DNA of 64,000 bases, taken from NCBI GenBank assembly GCA_049275655.1, contig JBASUY010000030.1, positions 1-64,000 on the forward strand. Reading direction: 5' to 3'. Below the pieces are notes generated by a model. That model made no database searches and was not told the origin of the DNA. It worked only from the letters and a program-made list of their open reading frames with translations. How positions within the stretch are numbered: the stretch's first letter is position 1; each line of letters opens with the position of its first letter. This document shows positions 15,035 to 24,330 of the stretch, in pieces. This DNA is from Sherwoodlollariibacterium sp049275655 (GTDB lineage Bacteria; Omnitrophota; Gorgyraeia; Gygaellales; Profunditerraquicolaceae). The position numbers and the translations under genes are program-made.

Positions 15035-16226
15035 CTTTATTCAAGACAGAAGTTAGAGAAACCATCAAGCCCAATATAATCCAAAAGATAAAACTCAATT
15101 GAAATGAATATAGGTGAACTTCAAAAAAACTATGGGTTAGATAACTTACTAAACTAGCAGTTAGGCCTATCAAGATATAAGAATAGAGAGATTGGGGTGT
15201 TTTTAAAATTACCCTTATACTAAGATAAATTAAGTATCCTACAAATAGAAGAAAGGCTAACAATGAAAAAATACCAGACTCAGCCCATATTTGAAAGTAA
15301 CAGTTATGCGCATAATAAACACCATAATTATTTGTATAACTAGCGCAATAATCCATAAAGGTTCCTACCCCTTTACCAAAATAAGGATTCTCTTTAATCA
15401 TTCTCCAAGCGCCATGCATAAGAGAAAACCTGTCGCCATCACCCCTACTACGAAAACAAGTCAAAGCTAACGCTATTAAAGGTATACAAAAAATATAAGT
15501 AAACGAAAATAATACCCAAAATTTTTTCTTTAACCTTTGATAGTTAAAAAATAAAAGAATAAAAAATAAGCCCGCTGTAAGCCCTACCCATCCTCCTCTA
15601 CAAAAAGTCCAATATAAAGATATAAGTAGAATAGATGCAACTGAATACAAAATTAATCTTATAAAAATATTCCTCTGTCTCCATAAACTAAAACTTAAAA
15701 ATAAGGGAGTTAAAGAGGACAGAAAAGCTGCTAAGCTATTTTGGTTTTTAAATGGCCCTGTAATTGGATATGAAGAATTGATTAAAGTTCTGCCTCTTAA
15801 AAACTCAAAGCCAAAAAATTTCTGAGTAAAAACACTAAGAGCTACTAAAGTAGCGCTAAATAAAAAAACTAAAACTGCCCGGAGAATACGCTTTTTATCC
15901 TGAAAAGTATCTACTATCGCCCAAAGTAAAAAAGGAAACCTTCCCCACTTTATTAAAAGCGCCCATATACTTTTTTTGATTAACGGCCCGCTATTAATTA
16001 ATGACATAGCCATAAAGATAAAGAAAAATAAAAGGAGTAAAGCTGGTATCTTGTTAGATTTTAAGGAAGAAAAATCTAAAGATACGGCTTTTTTGATTAA
16101 AAAAAACATAATTGTAAAACCGGCAAAAACACCTAAAGCAGCTATTGATATGGGAATAAAAAATATCATCCCATAGATTGAATATTCAACAGCCCTATCT
16201 AAGAGTTTTAATATCTTTAACTTCAT
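15018..16226 (-). CDS. O-antigen ligase/polymerase (Wzy_C family)
   Basis: This is a polytopic membrane protein of 402 aa with about ten hydrophobic segments. The Wzy_C signature region includes GPFKNQNSLAAFLSSLTP, CRGGWVGLTAGL and a large periplasmic loop GKGVGTFMDYCASYTNNYGVYYAHNCY. It either ligates O-antigen to lipid A-core (WaaL) or polymerises repeat units. A second, different polymerase-like gene is present at 29843-31207, so this one may be the ligase. It overlaps both the CapD-type gene (4 bp, ATGA) and the deacetylase. Confidence 0.82.
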   Translation of the reverse strand: MKLKILKLLDRAVEYSIYGMIFFIPISIAALGVFAGFTIMFFLIKKAVSLDFSSLKSNKIPALLLLFFFIFMAMSLINSGPLIKKSIWALLIKWGRFPFLLWAIVDTFQDKKRILRAVLVFLFSATLVALSVFTQKFFGFEFLRGRTLINSSYPITGPFKNQNSLAAFLSSLTPLFLSFSLWRQRNIFIRLILYSVASILLISLYWTFCRGGWVGLTAGLFFILLFFNYQRLKKKFWVLFSFTYIFCIPLIALALTCFRSRGDGDRFSLMHGAWRMIKENPYFGKGVGTFMDYCASYTNNYGVYYAHNCYFQIWAESGIFSLLAFLLFVGYLIYLSIRVILKTPQSLYSYILIGLTASLVSYLTHSFFEVHLYSFQLSFIFWIILGLMVSLTSVLNKDDAHK

Positions 16227-18070
16227 AAACTTACAATCTCCTTTAGTTTTTCTACTATGAGAGCCCCGTTCATAACTGAGGCTAACTTTTCTAACTCCTT
16301 AACTTTTCTTCTTAAAACCCGCGAATCAAAACTATCTAACTGAGCAATAAAGATTTTATCGGCTTTAGTGGCTTTATCTCTTTCGGTATTTAAGAGTATC
16401 TCTTCATAAAGTTTTTCTCCCGGACGCAAACCAATATATTCTATTTTAATATCTACATCGGGCTTTAGACCATGGAGAAAGATCATTTCTTTAGCTAAAT
16501 CTGCTATCTTTATTTGTTCTCCCATATCCAAAACAAAAATCTCTCCTCCTTGGCCCATGCTTCCTGCCTGTAGAACAAGCTGAGAAGCTTCCTGAACGCT
16601 CATAAAGTATCTTTTTACCTGCGGATGGGTAACCGTAACCGGCCCCCCTGCTTCAATCTGCTTTTTAAATAAAGGGATTACACTTCCATTTGAGCCTAAA
16701 ACATTTCCAAACCTAACAGCCATATACTTAGTTTTGCTTAACTTTGCTTTTGCTTGCAAGACCATTTCAGTAACCCTCTTAGTCATCCCCATAACACTTG
16801 TAGGATTTACTGCTTTATCTGTAGAGATAAGTATAAACCTCTCTACCTTATAATGATTTGCCGCATAAACTAAGTTCCTTGTGCCGATAATGTTATTCTT
16901 AACTGCTGCCTCAGGGTTCTCTTCCATAAGCGGCACATGCTTATGCGCGGCTGAATGAAAAACAACCTGCGGCTTAAGAGAAGAAAAAACATTCTTGAGC
17001 AACCCAACATCTTTTACATCGCCGATTATTGTCCTAAACTTTATATACTTATATTTTGTTAAAAATTCAAGCCCTAAGTAATAAACTTCATTTTCATTAT
17101 GGTCAAAAAAGATAATCTCTTTGGGGTTAAAGTTTACAATTTGTCTGCATAAAGCAGAACCAATAGACCCACCAGCGCCCGTAACTAAAACCACTTTTCC
17201 GGATATATAATTTTTGACCTCCTCTTCATTTATACTAACTGTCTCCCGCCCTAAAAGGTCTTCAGGCCTTATTTCACGGGGTTTAACTTCTAAATCTCCA
17301 GTTAATATTTTTTGTAAACCCGGAACAATCCTTATCCTAATAAAAGGAATCTGACAATAACTAACAATGCGCCTTATTGCTTCTCCTTTGGCTGAAGGAA
17401 TAGCAATAATAATATCCTCTACGCCCGATCCTTTCACAATATCAGGAATATCTTTTACAGCCCCTAAAATAGGAACCCCCTGAATACGCAGACCTATTTT
17501 TCTGTTATCATCATCAATAAAACCAACTACCTCTAAATTAGTACTTGGGTTAAGCTGTGTTTCTTTTAGAACCATTATCCCTGCTTCGCCTGCTCCTATA
17601 ACCAGGACTTTTCTCCTCTTAACTCTAATTTCAGGCCTAAATTTTTCTCTTATCAATCTATTAAAAAAACGAATCCCGGATATAAAACCAAGAGAAAAAA
17701 CAAAATCAATAATAAAGACAGAGCGCGGGAAACCGCTAAAAGAAAATATGCCCTTATTTCTTCCTAAGTAAAAACCGAGAGCAAGGAAGAAACAAAGAGT
17801 GGATAAAATATTAGCTTTAAATATCCTCCAAATATCATCAATACCAGCGTATCTCCAGAGTCCTGAATAAAGTTTAAAAAAAGCAAAAATAATAAATTTA
17901 ATTATAATAAGTATAGGTAAGGTACTAATAATTAACTGCCAATAATGTTCGGTTAGTTTAAAATCAAAACGAAGATAAAAAGATAAAATATAGGCAAGAA
18001 TAACCAAAACTAAATGCAAAGCAATGGTTATTAATCGTCTAATTTTAAAAATAAACTTTTTTAGATCCAT
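16223..18070 (-). CDS. CapD/WbpM/PglF-type nucleotide-sugar 4,6-dehydratase
   Basis: This is a membrane-anchored dehydratase/epimerase of 615 aa. The N-terminal region has four hydrophobic segments (about 12-33, 48-68, 88-102, 116-135). A CoA-binding-like Rossmann domain follows (VIGAGEAG, 158-164), then an SDR domain (VTGAGGSIGS, 296-305). The segment STDKAVNPTSVMGMTKR shows the Met-X3-Lys variant of the SDR Tyr-X3-Lys that is typical of the CapD/FlaA1/WbpM/PglF family. Members dehydrate UDP-GlcNAc to a 4-keto-6-deoxy sugar, the first step to QuiNAc, FucNAc or bacillosamine. Adjacent DegT aminotransferases could use the product. Confidence 0.92.
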   Translation of the reverse strand: MDLKKFIFKIRRLITIALHLVLVILAYILSFYLRFDFKLTEHYWQLIISTLPILIIIKFIIFAFFKLYSGLWRYAGIDDIWRIFKANILSTLCFFLALGFYLGRNKGIFSFSGFPRSVFIIDFVFSLGFISGIRFFNRLIREKFRPEIRVKRRKVLVIGAGEAGIMVLKETQLNPSTNLEVVGFIDDDNRKIGLRIQGVPILGAVKDIPDIVKGSGVEDIIIAIPSAKGEAIRRIVSYCQIPFIRIRIVPGLQKILTGDLEVKPREIRPEDLLGRETVSINEEEVKNYISGKVVLVTGAGGSIGSALCRQIVNFNPKEIIFFDHNENEVYYLGLEFLTKYKYIKFRTIIGDVKDVGLLKNVFSSLKPQVVFHSAAHKHVPLMEENPEAAVKNNIIGTRNLVYAANHYKVERFILISTDKAVNPTSVMGMTKRVTEMVLQAKAKLSKTKYMAVRFGNVLGSNGSVIPLFKKQIEAGGPVTVTHPQVKRYFMSVQEASQLVLQAGSMGQGGEIFVLDMGEQIKIADLAKEMIFLHGLKPDVDIKIEYIGLRPGEKLYEEILLNTERDKATKADKIFIAQLDSFDSRVLRRKVKELEKLASVMNGALIVEKLKEIVSL

Positions 18071-18080
18071 ATTGATAGAT

Positions 18081-18863
18081 TTACTTATGAGCGACTACAA
18101 AAATAACCTTATGTATTTTATCTATAACTTTATGTGAAATTTTAGTCGGCTCTATATACTCAACCAAACCATCAGAAATCTCACTTGGCAAAGGAATAAG
18201 CTTACCAAAAAAAATCCTTTTAAAAATCTCTTTACCCTTCATAGTTTTAGGCATTAAATTTAATTTTACAACTATTTTTTTAATAAAAGAAGTAATCTTA
18301 TCTTTTATAAAACTATTCTCCGCCTTAAATCCTCCGTAAAATTCAAGTTTTTTAAATCCTGCCTTGCTTAATAAATTATTTAACTCTATAGTAGAAAAAT
18401 AACGGTAACTGTAAGGAGAGGGATTAAAATCAAAAAGATCTTTGTTAGCAGTACAAATTATAAGTACCCCTCCCTCTTTTAAAATTCTAAGCGCTTCTTT
18501 TATGAATTTTTCCGGCTCATTGAGATAATATAACGCTTCATATAAAATAACTACATCAAAACTATTTGGCTTAAAAGGTAAGTTTAAGGCATCTATCTGT
18601 CCAATACCTAAATTATCTTTATCTTTATAATGTTTTATAGCATACTTCAAGCAATTTACATCTACATCCCCCCCGAAAACTCTCTTCGCCTGATTAGCAA
18701 TATATCCAAGTCCCTGTCCGGAGCCACAGGCAACTTCCAAAACTTCTTTGTCCTTACAGAATTTAGCAGCAAATTTATAGCGTTGATACATGCGGCATAT
18801 CTGTTCTTTAGTTACATTATAACCGGTTACTTCCGTAACAGATGAAAAATCAGTTTTTTTCAT
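18081..18863 (-). CDS. SAM-dependent methyltransferase
   Basis: This is a 260-aa Methyltransf_11-type protein. Motif I is VLEVACGSGQGLGYIA, followed by GGDVD. The post-I region is DALNLPFKPNSFDVVILYEALYYL, with motif III ALRILKEGGVLII. The substrate is probably a sugar or lipid intermediate of the polysaccharide pathway, but this is only context. It overlaps the upstream aminotransferase gene by 4 bp and lies 10 bp before the CapD-type gene. Confidence 0.8.
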   Translation of the reverse strand: MKKTDFSSVTEVTGYNVTKEQICRMYQRYKFAAKFCKDKEVLEVACGSGQGLGYIANQAKRVFGGDVDVNCLKYAIKHYKDKDNLGIGQIDALNLPFKPNSFDVVILYEALYYLNEPEKFIKEALRILKEGGVLIICTANKDLFDFNPSPYSYRYFSTIELNNLLSKAGFKKLEFYGGFKAENSFIKDKITSFIKKIVVKLNLMPKTMKGKEIFKRIFFGKLIPLPSEISDGLVEYIEPTKISHKVIDKIHKVIFVVAHK

Positions 18864-19972
18864 TTTGCCCTTTTAAAAAAATCTTTTATTACATCTATTA
18901 CAATTTGCACCTCTTTATCCGATAATTCAGGATACATAGGCAAAGATAATACTTCGGAAGAAATACGCTCTGTTACAGGTAAATTAAAACGTCCCAAGTT
19001 AAGGGCAGCTTGTCTATTTAGCGGCACAGGCCATGAAACTAAGACCTCAACGCCGGATTCCCTAAGATACTTTACTAACGCATTACGGTTAGAGGACCTG
19101 ATTACGTAGTTTTGATAAACATCAAAATAATCAGAACTTGATTTAGGGTGGATTACTATGTCGCCAACCCCTTTTAGGCCATTATCATATAACGATGCTA
19201 TTGCCCTGCGCCTTTCTACCCATTTATCAAAATAATTAAACTTCATATTTAACAATGCCGCATGTAGATTATCCAATCTGGTGCACCAACCAAAACATTC
19301 TATCACCTCTACTGAGTCAACGCGTCCGTTATCACGGAAAGCTTTAATCTTCCTGGCTATTTTTTCATCATTAGTGCAAACCATACCACCATCTCCTGCC
19401 GTACCAAGCATCTTTGCAGGATAAAAACTAAAAATACCGGTATCCCCGAAAGAAGCGCACCGCTTGCCTTTAAATTTAGCCCCCAATGCCTGAGCAGCAT
19501 CCTCAATAACTTTTAAATTGTATTTAGCTGAAAGACGCTTAAGATAGTCCATATCACAAGAGTGTCCATTAAGATGAACTGGAATTATACCTTTTGTCTT
19601 TGGGGTAATCGCTTTTTCAACCAGGGACATATCCATATTGAAATCATCTTTAATATCTACTAATATAGGAGTTGCCCCGCATTGCACAATAGCCCCGACC
19701 GTTGCCACAAAGGTATGGGCTACGGTTATAACCTCATCTCCCGGACCAAAACCTAAAGCGTGACAAGAAAGATAAAGGGCATCAGTCCCGGTATTTACGC
19801 CTATAGCGTATTTAGTACCTACATAATCGGCAATCCTTTTTTCAAACTCCTCAAGATGCCTACGTAATATAAAGTCCCCTCCGGACATAACCTCTTCAAA
19901 GACTGAATCAAATTCCCTCTTCATCTGACGGTATTGCTTTGGATAATTAACAAATTTTACGCCTGTTGACAT
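18860..19972 (-). CDS. DegT/DnrJ/EryC1 sugar aminotransferase
   Basis: This is a second PLP-dependent sugar aminotransferase, with GVNTGTDAL (58-66), EDAAQALGAKF and SFYPAKMLGTAGDGGMV, where Lys187 is the likely Schiff-base lysine. I start at the ATG at 19972, giving MSTGVKFVNYP, because a near-perfect AAAAGGAGG lies 5 nt upstream; a start at 20056 would add 28 residues unlike the family. Its start is 2 nt after the stop of the E1-beta-like gene, which suggests coupled translation. It could use the keto-sugar from the CapD-type enzyme or a product of the adjacent thiamine-dependent pair. Confidence 0.88.
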   Translation of the reverse strand: MSTGVKFVNYPKQYRQMKREFDSVFEEVMSGGDFILRRHLEEFEKRIADYVGTKYAIGVNTGTDALYLSCHALGFGPGDEVITVAHTFVATVGAIVQCGATPILVDIKDDFNMDMSLVEKAITPKTKGIIPVHLNGHSCDMDYLKRLSAKYNLKVIEDAAQALGAKFKGKRCASFGDTGIFSFYPAKMLGTAGDGGMVCTNDEKIARKIKAFRDNGRVDSVEVIECFGWCTRLDNLHAALLNMKFNYFDKWVERRRAIASLYDNGLKGVGDIVIHPKSSSDYFDVYQNYVIRSSNRNALVKYLRESGVEVLVSWPVPLNRQAALNLGRFNLPVTERISSEVLSLPMYPELSDKEVQIVIDVIKDFFKRAK

Positions 19973-19973
19973 G

Positions 19974-20969
19974 TTACCTCCTTTTAATATTAACAACTCT
20001 TTTTGCCGCTTTAATAATATCAACGGAATTAGGATAATACTCCTTTTCAAGCGCAAGGCTTGAAGGAGCAGGTGTGTCAGGAAGGGCTACCCGCATAATA
20101 GGAGATTTAAGAAAATAAAAGGCTTCCTCAGATATTAAGGCAGATATTTCAGCAGAGACCCCAAAAGAAGTCCACCCTCCGTCCACTATTAATAACCTCC
20201 CTGTTTTTTTGACAGAAGAAAATATCAACCTCTTATCTAACGGCTTAACCGTTCTAAGGTCTATAACTTCTACTTCTATACCCTCTTTTTGAAGCTCCAT
20301 AGACGCCTTGATAGCTTCTAAGGTCATAAAAGAATTTGCAACAATAGTTAAATCTTTTCCCTTTCTTCTTATAGAACCTTTACCGATAGGAACTGAATAG
20401 ATACCTTTAGGGACATTTCCCTTGGTTGCATAAAGCCATCTGTCGTCAATATAAACTATAGGGTTGTTATCCTTAATAGCCGATATCATTAATCCTTTAG
20501 CATCATAAGGGTTAGAAGGCATAACTACTTTTAATCCGGGGGTGTGCGCAAATAAAGCATGCAACGACTGAGAATGTTGTGCCCCTTGCTCTCCCCCCCT
20601 ATTGATAATAAGCCAAAAAACTACGGGGACAGGAGCATCTCCTCCAAACATATAATTCCAATTTGCGGCTTGATTAATAACCGGATCCAATCCGTACATC
20701 AAGAAATCAATACGAGGATGCACAATAACCGGACGCATCCCCGCAATAGCAACACCCACTCCACAGCCGGTAATAGCGTTTTCAGATACAGGGGTATCTA
20801 TAATCCTTCTTTCTCCGTATTTATCAATTAACCCGCGAGTAGTATTCCCTACATACCACGGACTTTTGACCCCCTGCCCTATAACAAAAACCCGCTTATC
20901 CTTAGCCATCATTAGGTCAAGCGCCTCATTAATTGCTAAACTAAATTGTAATTGCCTATTTTTAGCCAT
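19974..20969 (-). CDS. Pyruvate dehydrogenase E1 beta-like thiamine enzyme subunit
   Basis: This is a transketolase pyrimidine-domain protein of 331 aa. The N-terminal segment AINEALDLMMAKDKRVFVIGQGV is followed by DTPVSENAITGCGVGVAIAGMRPVIVHPRIDF, the E1-beta signature with the Glu that activates thiamine. The C-terminal transketolase_C domain includes VIDLRTVKPLDKRLI. With the upstream E1-alpha-like gene (8-bp overlap) it should make a heterodimeric 2-oxoacid-dependent thiamine enzyme. No E2 lipoyl transferase or E3 gene is nearby. In a polysaccharide locus this hints at transfer of an activated acyl group to a keto-sugar rather than to CoA, as proposed for AviB1/AviB2 in avilamycin biosynthesis. 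Confidence 0.85.
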   Translation of the reverse strand: MAKNRQLQFSLAINEALDLMMAKDKRVFVIGQGVKSPWYVGNTTRGLIDKYGERRIIDTPVSENAITGCGVGVAIAGMRPVIVHPRIDFLMYGLDPVINQAANWNYMFGGDAPVPVVFWLIINRGGEQGAQHSQSLHALFAHTPGLKVVMPSNPYDAKGLMISAIKDNNPIVYIDDRWLYATKGNVPKGIYSVPIGKGSIRRKGKDLTIVANSFMTLEAIKASMELQKEGIEVEVIDLRTVKPLDKRLIFSSVKKTGRLLIVDGGWTSFGVSAEISALISEEAFYFLKSPIMRVALPDTPAPSSLALEKEYYPNSVDIIKAAKRVVNIKRR

Positions 20970-21936
20970 ACAAATATAAATGGAGATCTTTTCCTTTAGG
21001 AAACTTACTAGTTAAAGCAAATTTATGCGCTTTTTTAATCTCCTTGCTAACCTCCACCTCTATCTTTTTTAATTTTAATTCGCTTATATTTTTTTTACTA
21101 AGTAAATACTTTTTTAAGAATAAAAGCGGATCTTTTTTTACCCAACGCTTAATTTCATCAAGGGGCCTTATATCAGTATGCACTCCCTGAATATTATCAT
21201 CCGGGCCTACGTGACCATGCAAACGATAAGTCAAGCACTCTAAAAAAACAGGACCCTTGCCATTACGGCATAAAGAAACGGCTTCCCTTGCTTTTTCCAA
21301 AACCTTAAAAACATTATTGCCGCCTACTTTCCAAGTAGTTATCCTAAAAGGCTTCGCAATTTCAAAAATATCCTTAGAAACACGGCATTCGCTTATCGGC
21401 ATATGAGTAGAATAAAGGTTATTCTCGCAAACAAATATGATCGGTAGCTTCTTCAAGGCGGAAAAATTTAAAGATTCATACAAGACTCCTTCTCCCGCAG
21501 CTCCATCACCAAAAAAACTTACCACTACTCTCTTCTCTTGGTTTATTTTAGTTGCTAAAGCCGCTCCTAGAGCTAGAGAAATTGTTCCGGCAACAACGGG
21601 AGTTGCACCAAGCATCCCAACGGAAACATCCCTTATGTGCATAGAACCACCCCGCCCCTTAGCGCATCCTGCTAAACGGCAATAAACCTCTGCTACTAAT
21701 TTGTTTAAATCTCCGCCCTTAGCAAGATAATGCCCATGGGAACGGTGGTTCCCAAAAATTAAATCATCTTTTCTTAAAACAGAACAAACACCGACCGCAA
21801 CTGCTTCTTGACCCGTACATAAATGAACCGGACATTTAATAACGCCTTTTAAAATAGGATCGATAAAACTTTCTTCGCAAAGCCTTATTTTCAACATCAT
21901 CTTATAAATTTTTTTAATAAAATTTTTTGAATACAT
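20962..21936 (-). CDS. Pyruvate dehydrogenase E1 alpha-like thiamine enzyme subunit
   Basis: This is a 324-aa E1-alpha-type protein. HLCTGQEAVAVGV (38-50), NHRSHGHYLAKGGD (63-76) and the thiamine-pyrophosphate motif GDG...NN (143-145 and 172-173, in FFGDGAAGEGVLYESLNF...) are intact. The phosphate loop typical of mitochondrial E1 is bacterial-like here. It overlaps the E1-beta-like gene and lies 14 bp downstream of an aldo/keto reductase gene. No lipoyl E2 gene is present in the window, so the canonical acetyl-CoA-forming complex is not supported. Confidence 0.85.
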   Translation of the reverse strand: MYSKNFIKKIYKMMLKIRLCEESFIDPILKGVIKCPVHLCTGQEAVAVGVCSVLRKDDLIFGNHRSHGHYLAKGGDLNKLVAEVYCRLAGCAKGRGGSMHIRDVSVGMLGATPVVAGTISLALGAALATKINQEKRVVVSFFGDGAAGEGVLYESLNFSALKKLPIIFVCENNLYSTHMPISECRVSKDIFEIAKPFRITTWKVGGNNVFKVLEKAREAVSLCRNGKGPVFLECLTYRLHGHVGPDDNIQGVHTDIRPLDEIKRWVKKDPLLFLKKYLLSKKNISELKLKKIEVEVSKEIKKAHKFALTSKFPKGKDLHLYLYG

Positions 21937-21950
21937 ATTAAATCAATACC

Positions 21951-22874
21951 TTAAGTTTTATTAATATATTCTCTATCTTCTTTTGAAAGTTTCCAGCCAA
22001 AAACGCCCACATTTTGCTCAATTTGCCCAGGCTGTTTAATCCCAGTAAGAGCGCAGGTAACAAACGGATTATCCAAAACCCAACGTATAGCTATTTGAGC
22101 TGGAGTTTTATTATAAAAAGATGCTAACTTTTGTAATTTCTTTACTATTTTCATATTTTTAGTAAATTTTCTTCCTACCCAATCTTTATAATAATTTCTA
22201 ATATCTTTTTTTTCAAATTTATACTCTTTATTGTATTTCCCGGTAAAAAGCCCTTGCATTAAAGTACTATAAGTAATCATACTTATTTTTTGTTCTTGGC
22301 AAAAAGGGATCAATTTATTTTCAATCTTTCGCATCGTTATATTATAAGGTAATTGTAATGATTCTAAGCGCGAAATTTTCTGGGCTTCCTTAATCAATTT
22401 AACTGAAAAATTAGAACAACCAATATACTTGATTTTACCTTTCTCCTGACACTTTCTTAGAGCCACCATAGTTTCAGAAATTGAAGTTATATTATCCGGC
22501 CAATGTATCTGATAAAGAGGAATACAATCAACTCCTAACCGCTTTAAACTATTATCTAATGCTTCTACTACTCTTTTAGAGCTAATATCTTTAGTTATTT
22601 TACCAGATTTATCCCACTTTAATCCAAATTTTGTAGCAATTATTACCTTGCTCCGATTAGTACCTAAGGCTTTAGATAAAATTCTTTCGGAATGCCCAAA
22701 TCCATACACATCTGCTGTATCAAAAAAATTAACTCCTAAATCTAAAGCCCTACGAATAGCAGCTATAGAATCTTTGTCATCTACTTTCCCCCAACCATGC
22801 CCTCCCATAGCCCAACAACCAAACCCAATTCTTGAAACCTTTAAATCAGTTAACCCTAGTCTCTTGTACTCCAT
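21951..22874 (-). CDS. Aldo/keto reductase
   Basis: This is a (beta/alpha)8 NADPH-dependent oxidoreductase of 307 aa. The catalytic tetrad is visible: Asp52 and Tyr57 in FFDTADVYGFG, Lys82 in IATKFGL, and His124 in YQIHWPD. The IGCSNFS segment and the C-terminal cofactor loop (LTGIKQPGQIEQN) are typical. It sits between the initiating sugar-phosphate transferase (19-bp overlap) and the E1-like pair, so it may reduce a keto-sugar or a newly attached keto side chain. That role is inferred only from position. Confidence 0.88.
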   Translation of the reverse strand: MEYKRLGLTDLKVSRIGFGCWAMGGHGWGKVDDKDSIAAIRRALDLGVNFFDTADVYGFGHSERILSKALGTNRSKVIIATKFGLKWDKSGKITKDISSKRVVEALDNSLKRLGVDCIPLYQIHWPDNITSISETMVALRKCQEKGKIKYIGCSNFSVKLIKEAQKISRLESLQLPYNITMRKIENKLIPFCQEQKISMITYSTLMQGLFTGKYNKEYKFEKKDIRNYYKDWVGRKFTKNMKIVKKLQKLASFYNKTPAQIAIRWVLDNPFVTCALTGIKQPGQIEQNVGVFGWKLSKEDREYINKT

Positions 22875-23473
22875 AATACATTGAATTTAAATAAAATAGA
22901 TTTGATAGTCTGTATAATAATTTTTATATCCTTTAAAAAGGAATACTCTTTAACGTATTTTATTCTTAATTCATTCTTCTTTGGTTCAATCTCCTGTAAA
23001 TATTTAGCATCTACATCATCATCCCCCAAAATACTGTCTAAATCTATAAATTCTATCGAAGAGTAATCTGTAAGTCCCGGCTTAACAGTTAAAATAATCT
23101 TCTCTTCATCTTTATATAATTTTGTATATTCTTCAACTTGAGGGCGAGGCCCCACAATGCTCATCTCTCCTTTTAAAACATTAATAAGTTGTGGAATCTC
23201 ATCTAATTTATATTTACGTAAAAATTTTCCTATTTTTGTAAGTCGTGCATCATTGAGGGCGGTAGAATACCCACCTTTAGCCTCAGCATTAACTACCATA
23301 GACCTAAATTTAATGATTCTAAAAGGCCTACCATTGAGTCCTACTCTAACGCCTTGATAGAAAACCGGGCCTTTTGTAGCAAGCTTAATAGTAAACGAAA
23401 TCAATATAATAATAGGAATAAAAAAATATAAACTTAATAATGATACAACTAAGTCAAATGCTCTTTTCAGCAT
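22856..23473 (-). CDS. Polyprenyl-phosphate sugar-1-phosphate transferase (PglC-like)
   Basis: This is a bacterial sugar transferase of 205 aa, the minimal PglC-like size. It has one N-terminal membrane segment (about 9-30), then GPVFYQGVRVGLNGRPFRIIKFRSM, DARLTKIGKFLRKYKLDEIPQLINVLKGEMSIVGPRP and LTVKPGLTDYSS, the family core motifs including the conserved DE pair. It loads the first sugar phosphate onto undecaprenyl phosphate and so starts repeat-unit assembly. The adjacent CapD-type dehydratase suggests a diacetamido- or N-acetyl-6-deoxyhexosamine first sugar. Confidence 0.92.
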   Translation of the reverse strand: MLKRAFDLVVSLLSLYFFIPIIILISFTIKLATKGPVFYQGVRVGLNGRPFRIIKFRSMVVNAEAKGGYSTALNDARLTKIGKFLRKYKLDEIPQLINVLKGEMSIVGPRPQVEEYTKLYKDEEKIILTVKPGLTDYSSIEFIDLDSILGDDDVDAKYLQEIEPKKNELRIKYVKEYSFLKDIKIIIQTIKSILFKFNVLWSTRD

Positions 23474-23481
23474 ACCTAACT

Positions 23482-24330
23482 CTATTTTTTGGGGCCTTTA
23501 GCAATAAAAATCATAATCCAAGCAAATTTACCGATAAAATCCCTCCTAAGCAATAGGCTATCTACTTGATCTAAAAAAGTCCGTAGAAATTTAAAAAACG
23601 GAGTCTTCCTAAAAGGCACAGCCATTAACACCGTTAAATGGAAAAATTTAACATCTACACTTTTGAAGTATCTTCTTACAATATTCAAGTCTTCTAGGCT
23701 AAGAATATGCTCTACCTCCCATTTAGTCCTAAGATGAGGCGTAAGTTTGCGATACAAATGGATAAATAGATTATGACGAAGAGACTCGACACAAATCATT
23801 TCAGCGTTAGGTTTTAGAACCCGAGATAATTCTTTCATAGATTTATCTAAATCTACATGATGCAAAACTCCGTATTCAACCCCTAAGTCAAATGTATTAT
23901 CCGGAAAATTGAGGTTTTCACCATCCATAACGATAAATTTACAACGATTAGATAACCCCATTTTCTTAGCATTAAGATTAGCATTGGCCACACCTTCCGG
24001 TGAAATATCAATACCTAAAGTATCAGCGCCTTGTTGCGCTGCATAAATTCCGTTTTCTCCGTTTCCACAACCAAAATCTAAAATTTTTAAACCGGGCTTA
24101 CACTTTTTTTTTAACCAGTCATATTGATATTTTTCACTAAGGGAAGTTACAGAATAAAATTTCATATTAGAAAAGTAGTAATTAAACGCTTTTTGATTAA
24201 CTATCAGCGAATTGAGATTATTTGCTTGTTCTGATATATTTGTATCGGTATGGCGCTCAAATCCACGTAATATATTTCTACGCTTTCGAGAATGCTCTAT
24301 CTCTTTAAGTTTACGCTCTTCTAAATGCAT
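23482..24330 (-). CDS. SAM-dependent methyltransferase
   Basis: This is a 282-aa class I methyltransferase with motif I ILDFGCGNGENGIYAAQ followed by GIDISPEGV. The post-I segment is FPDNTFDLGVEYGVLHHV, with motif III ELSRVLKPNAEMICVE. The N-terminal ~90 residues are charged and of unclear role. It overlaps the upstream glycosyltransferase gene by 20 bp and precedes the initiating transferase by 8 bp. Its target is probably a sugar or lipid-linked intermediate, but nothing in the sequence specifies which. Confidence 0.8.
   Translation of the reverse strand: MHLEERKLKEIEHSRKRRNILRGFERHTDTNISEQANNLNSLIVNQKAFNYYFSNMKFYSVTSLSEKYQYDWLKKKCKPGLKILDFGCGNGENGIYAAQQGADTLGIDISPEGVANANLNAKKMGLSNRCKFIVMDGENLNFPDNTFDLGVEYGVLHHVDLDKSMKELSRVLKPNAEMICVESLRHNLFIHLYRKLTPHLRTKWEVEHILSLEDLNIVRRYFKSVDVKFFHLTVLMAVPFRKTPFFKFLRTFLDQVDSLLLRRDFIGKFAWIMIFIAKGPKK

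Noticed and set aside
19973..20056. Longer start for the second DegT aminotransferase
   Set aside because: A near-perfect AAGGAGG sits just upstream of 19972, and the extra 28 residues overlap the E1-beta-like gene and do not resemble the family.
20559..20831. Plus-strand reading frame opposite the E1-beta-like gene
   Set aside because: Low-complexity antisense translation with no start signal; the minus-strand gene is clearly conserved.
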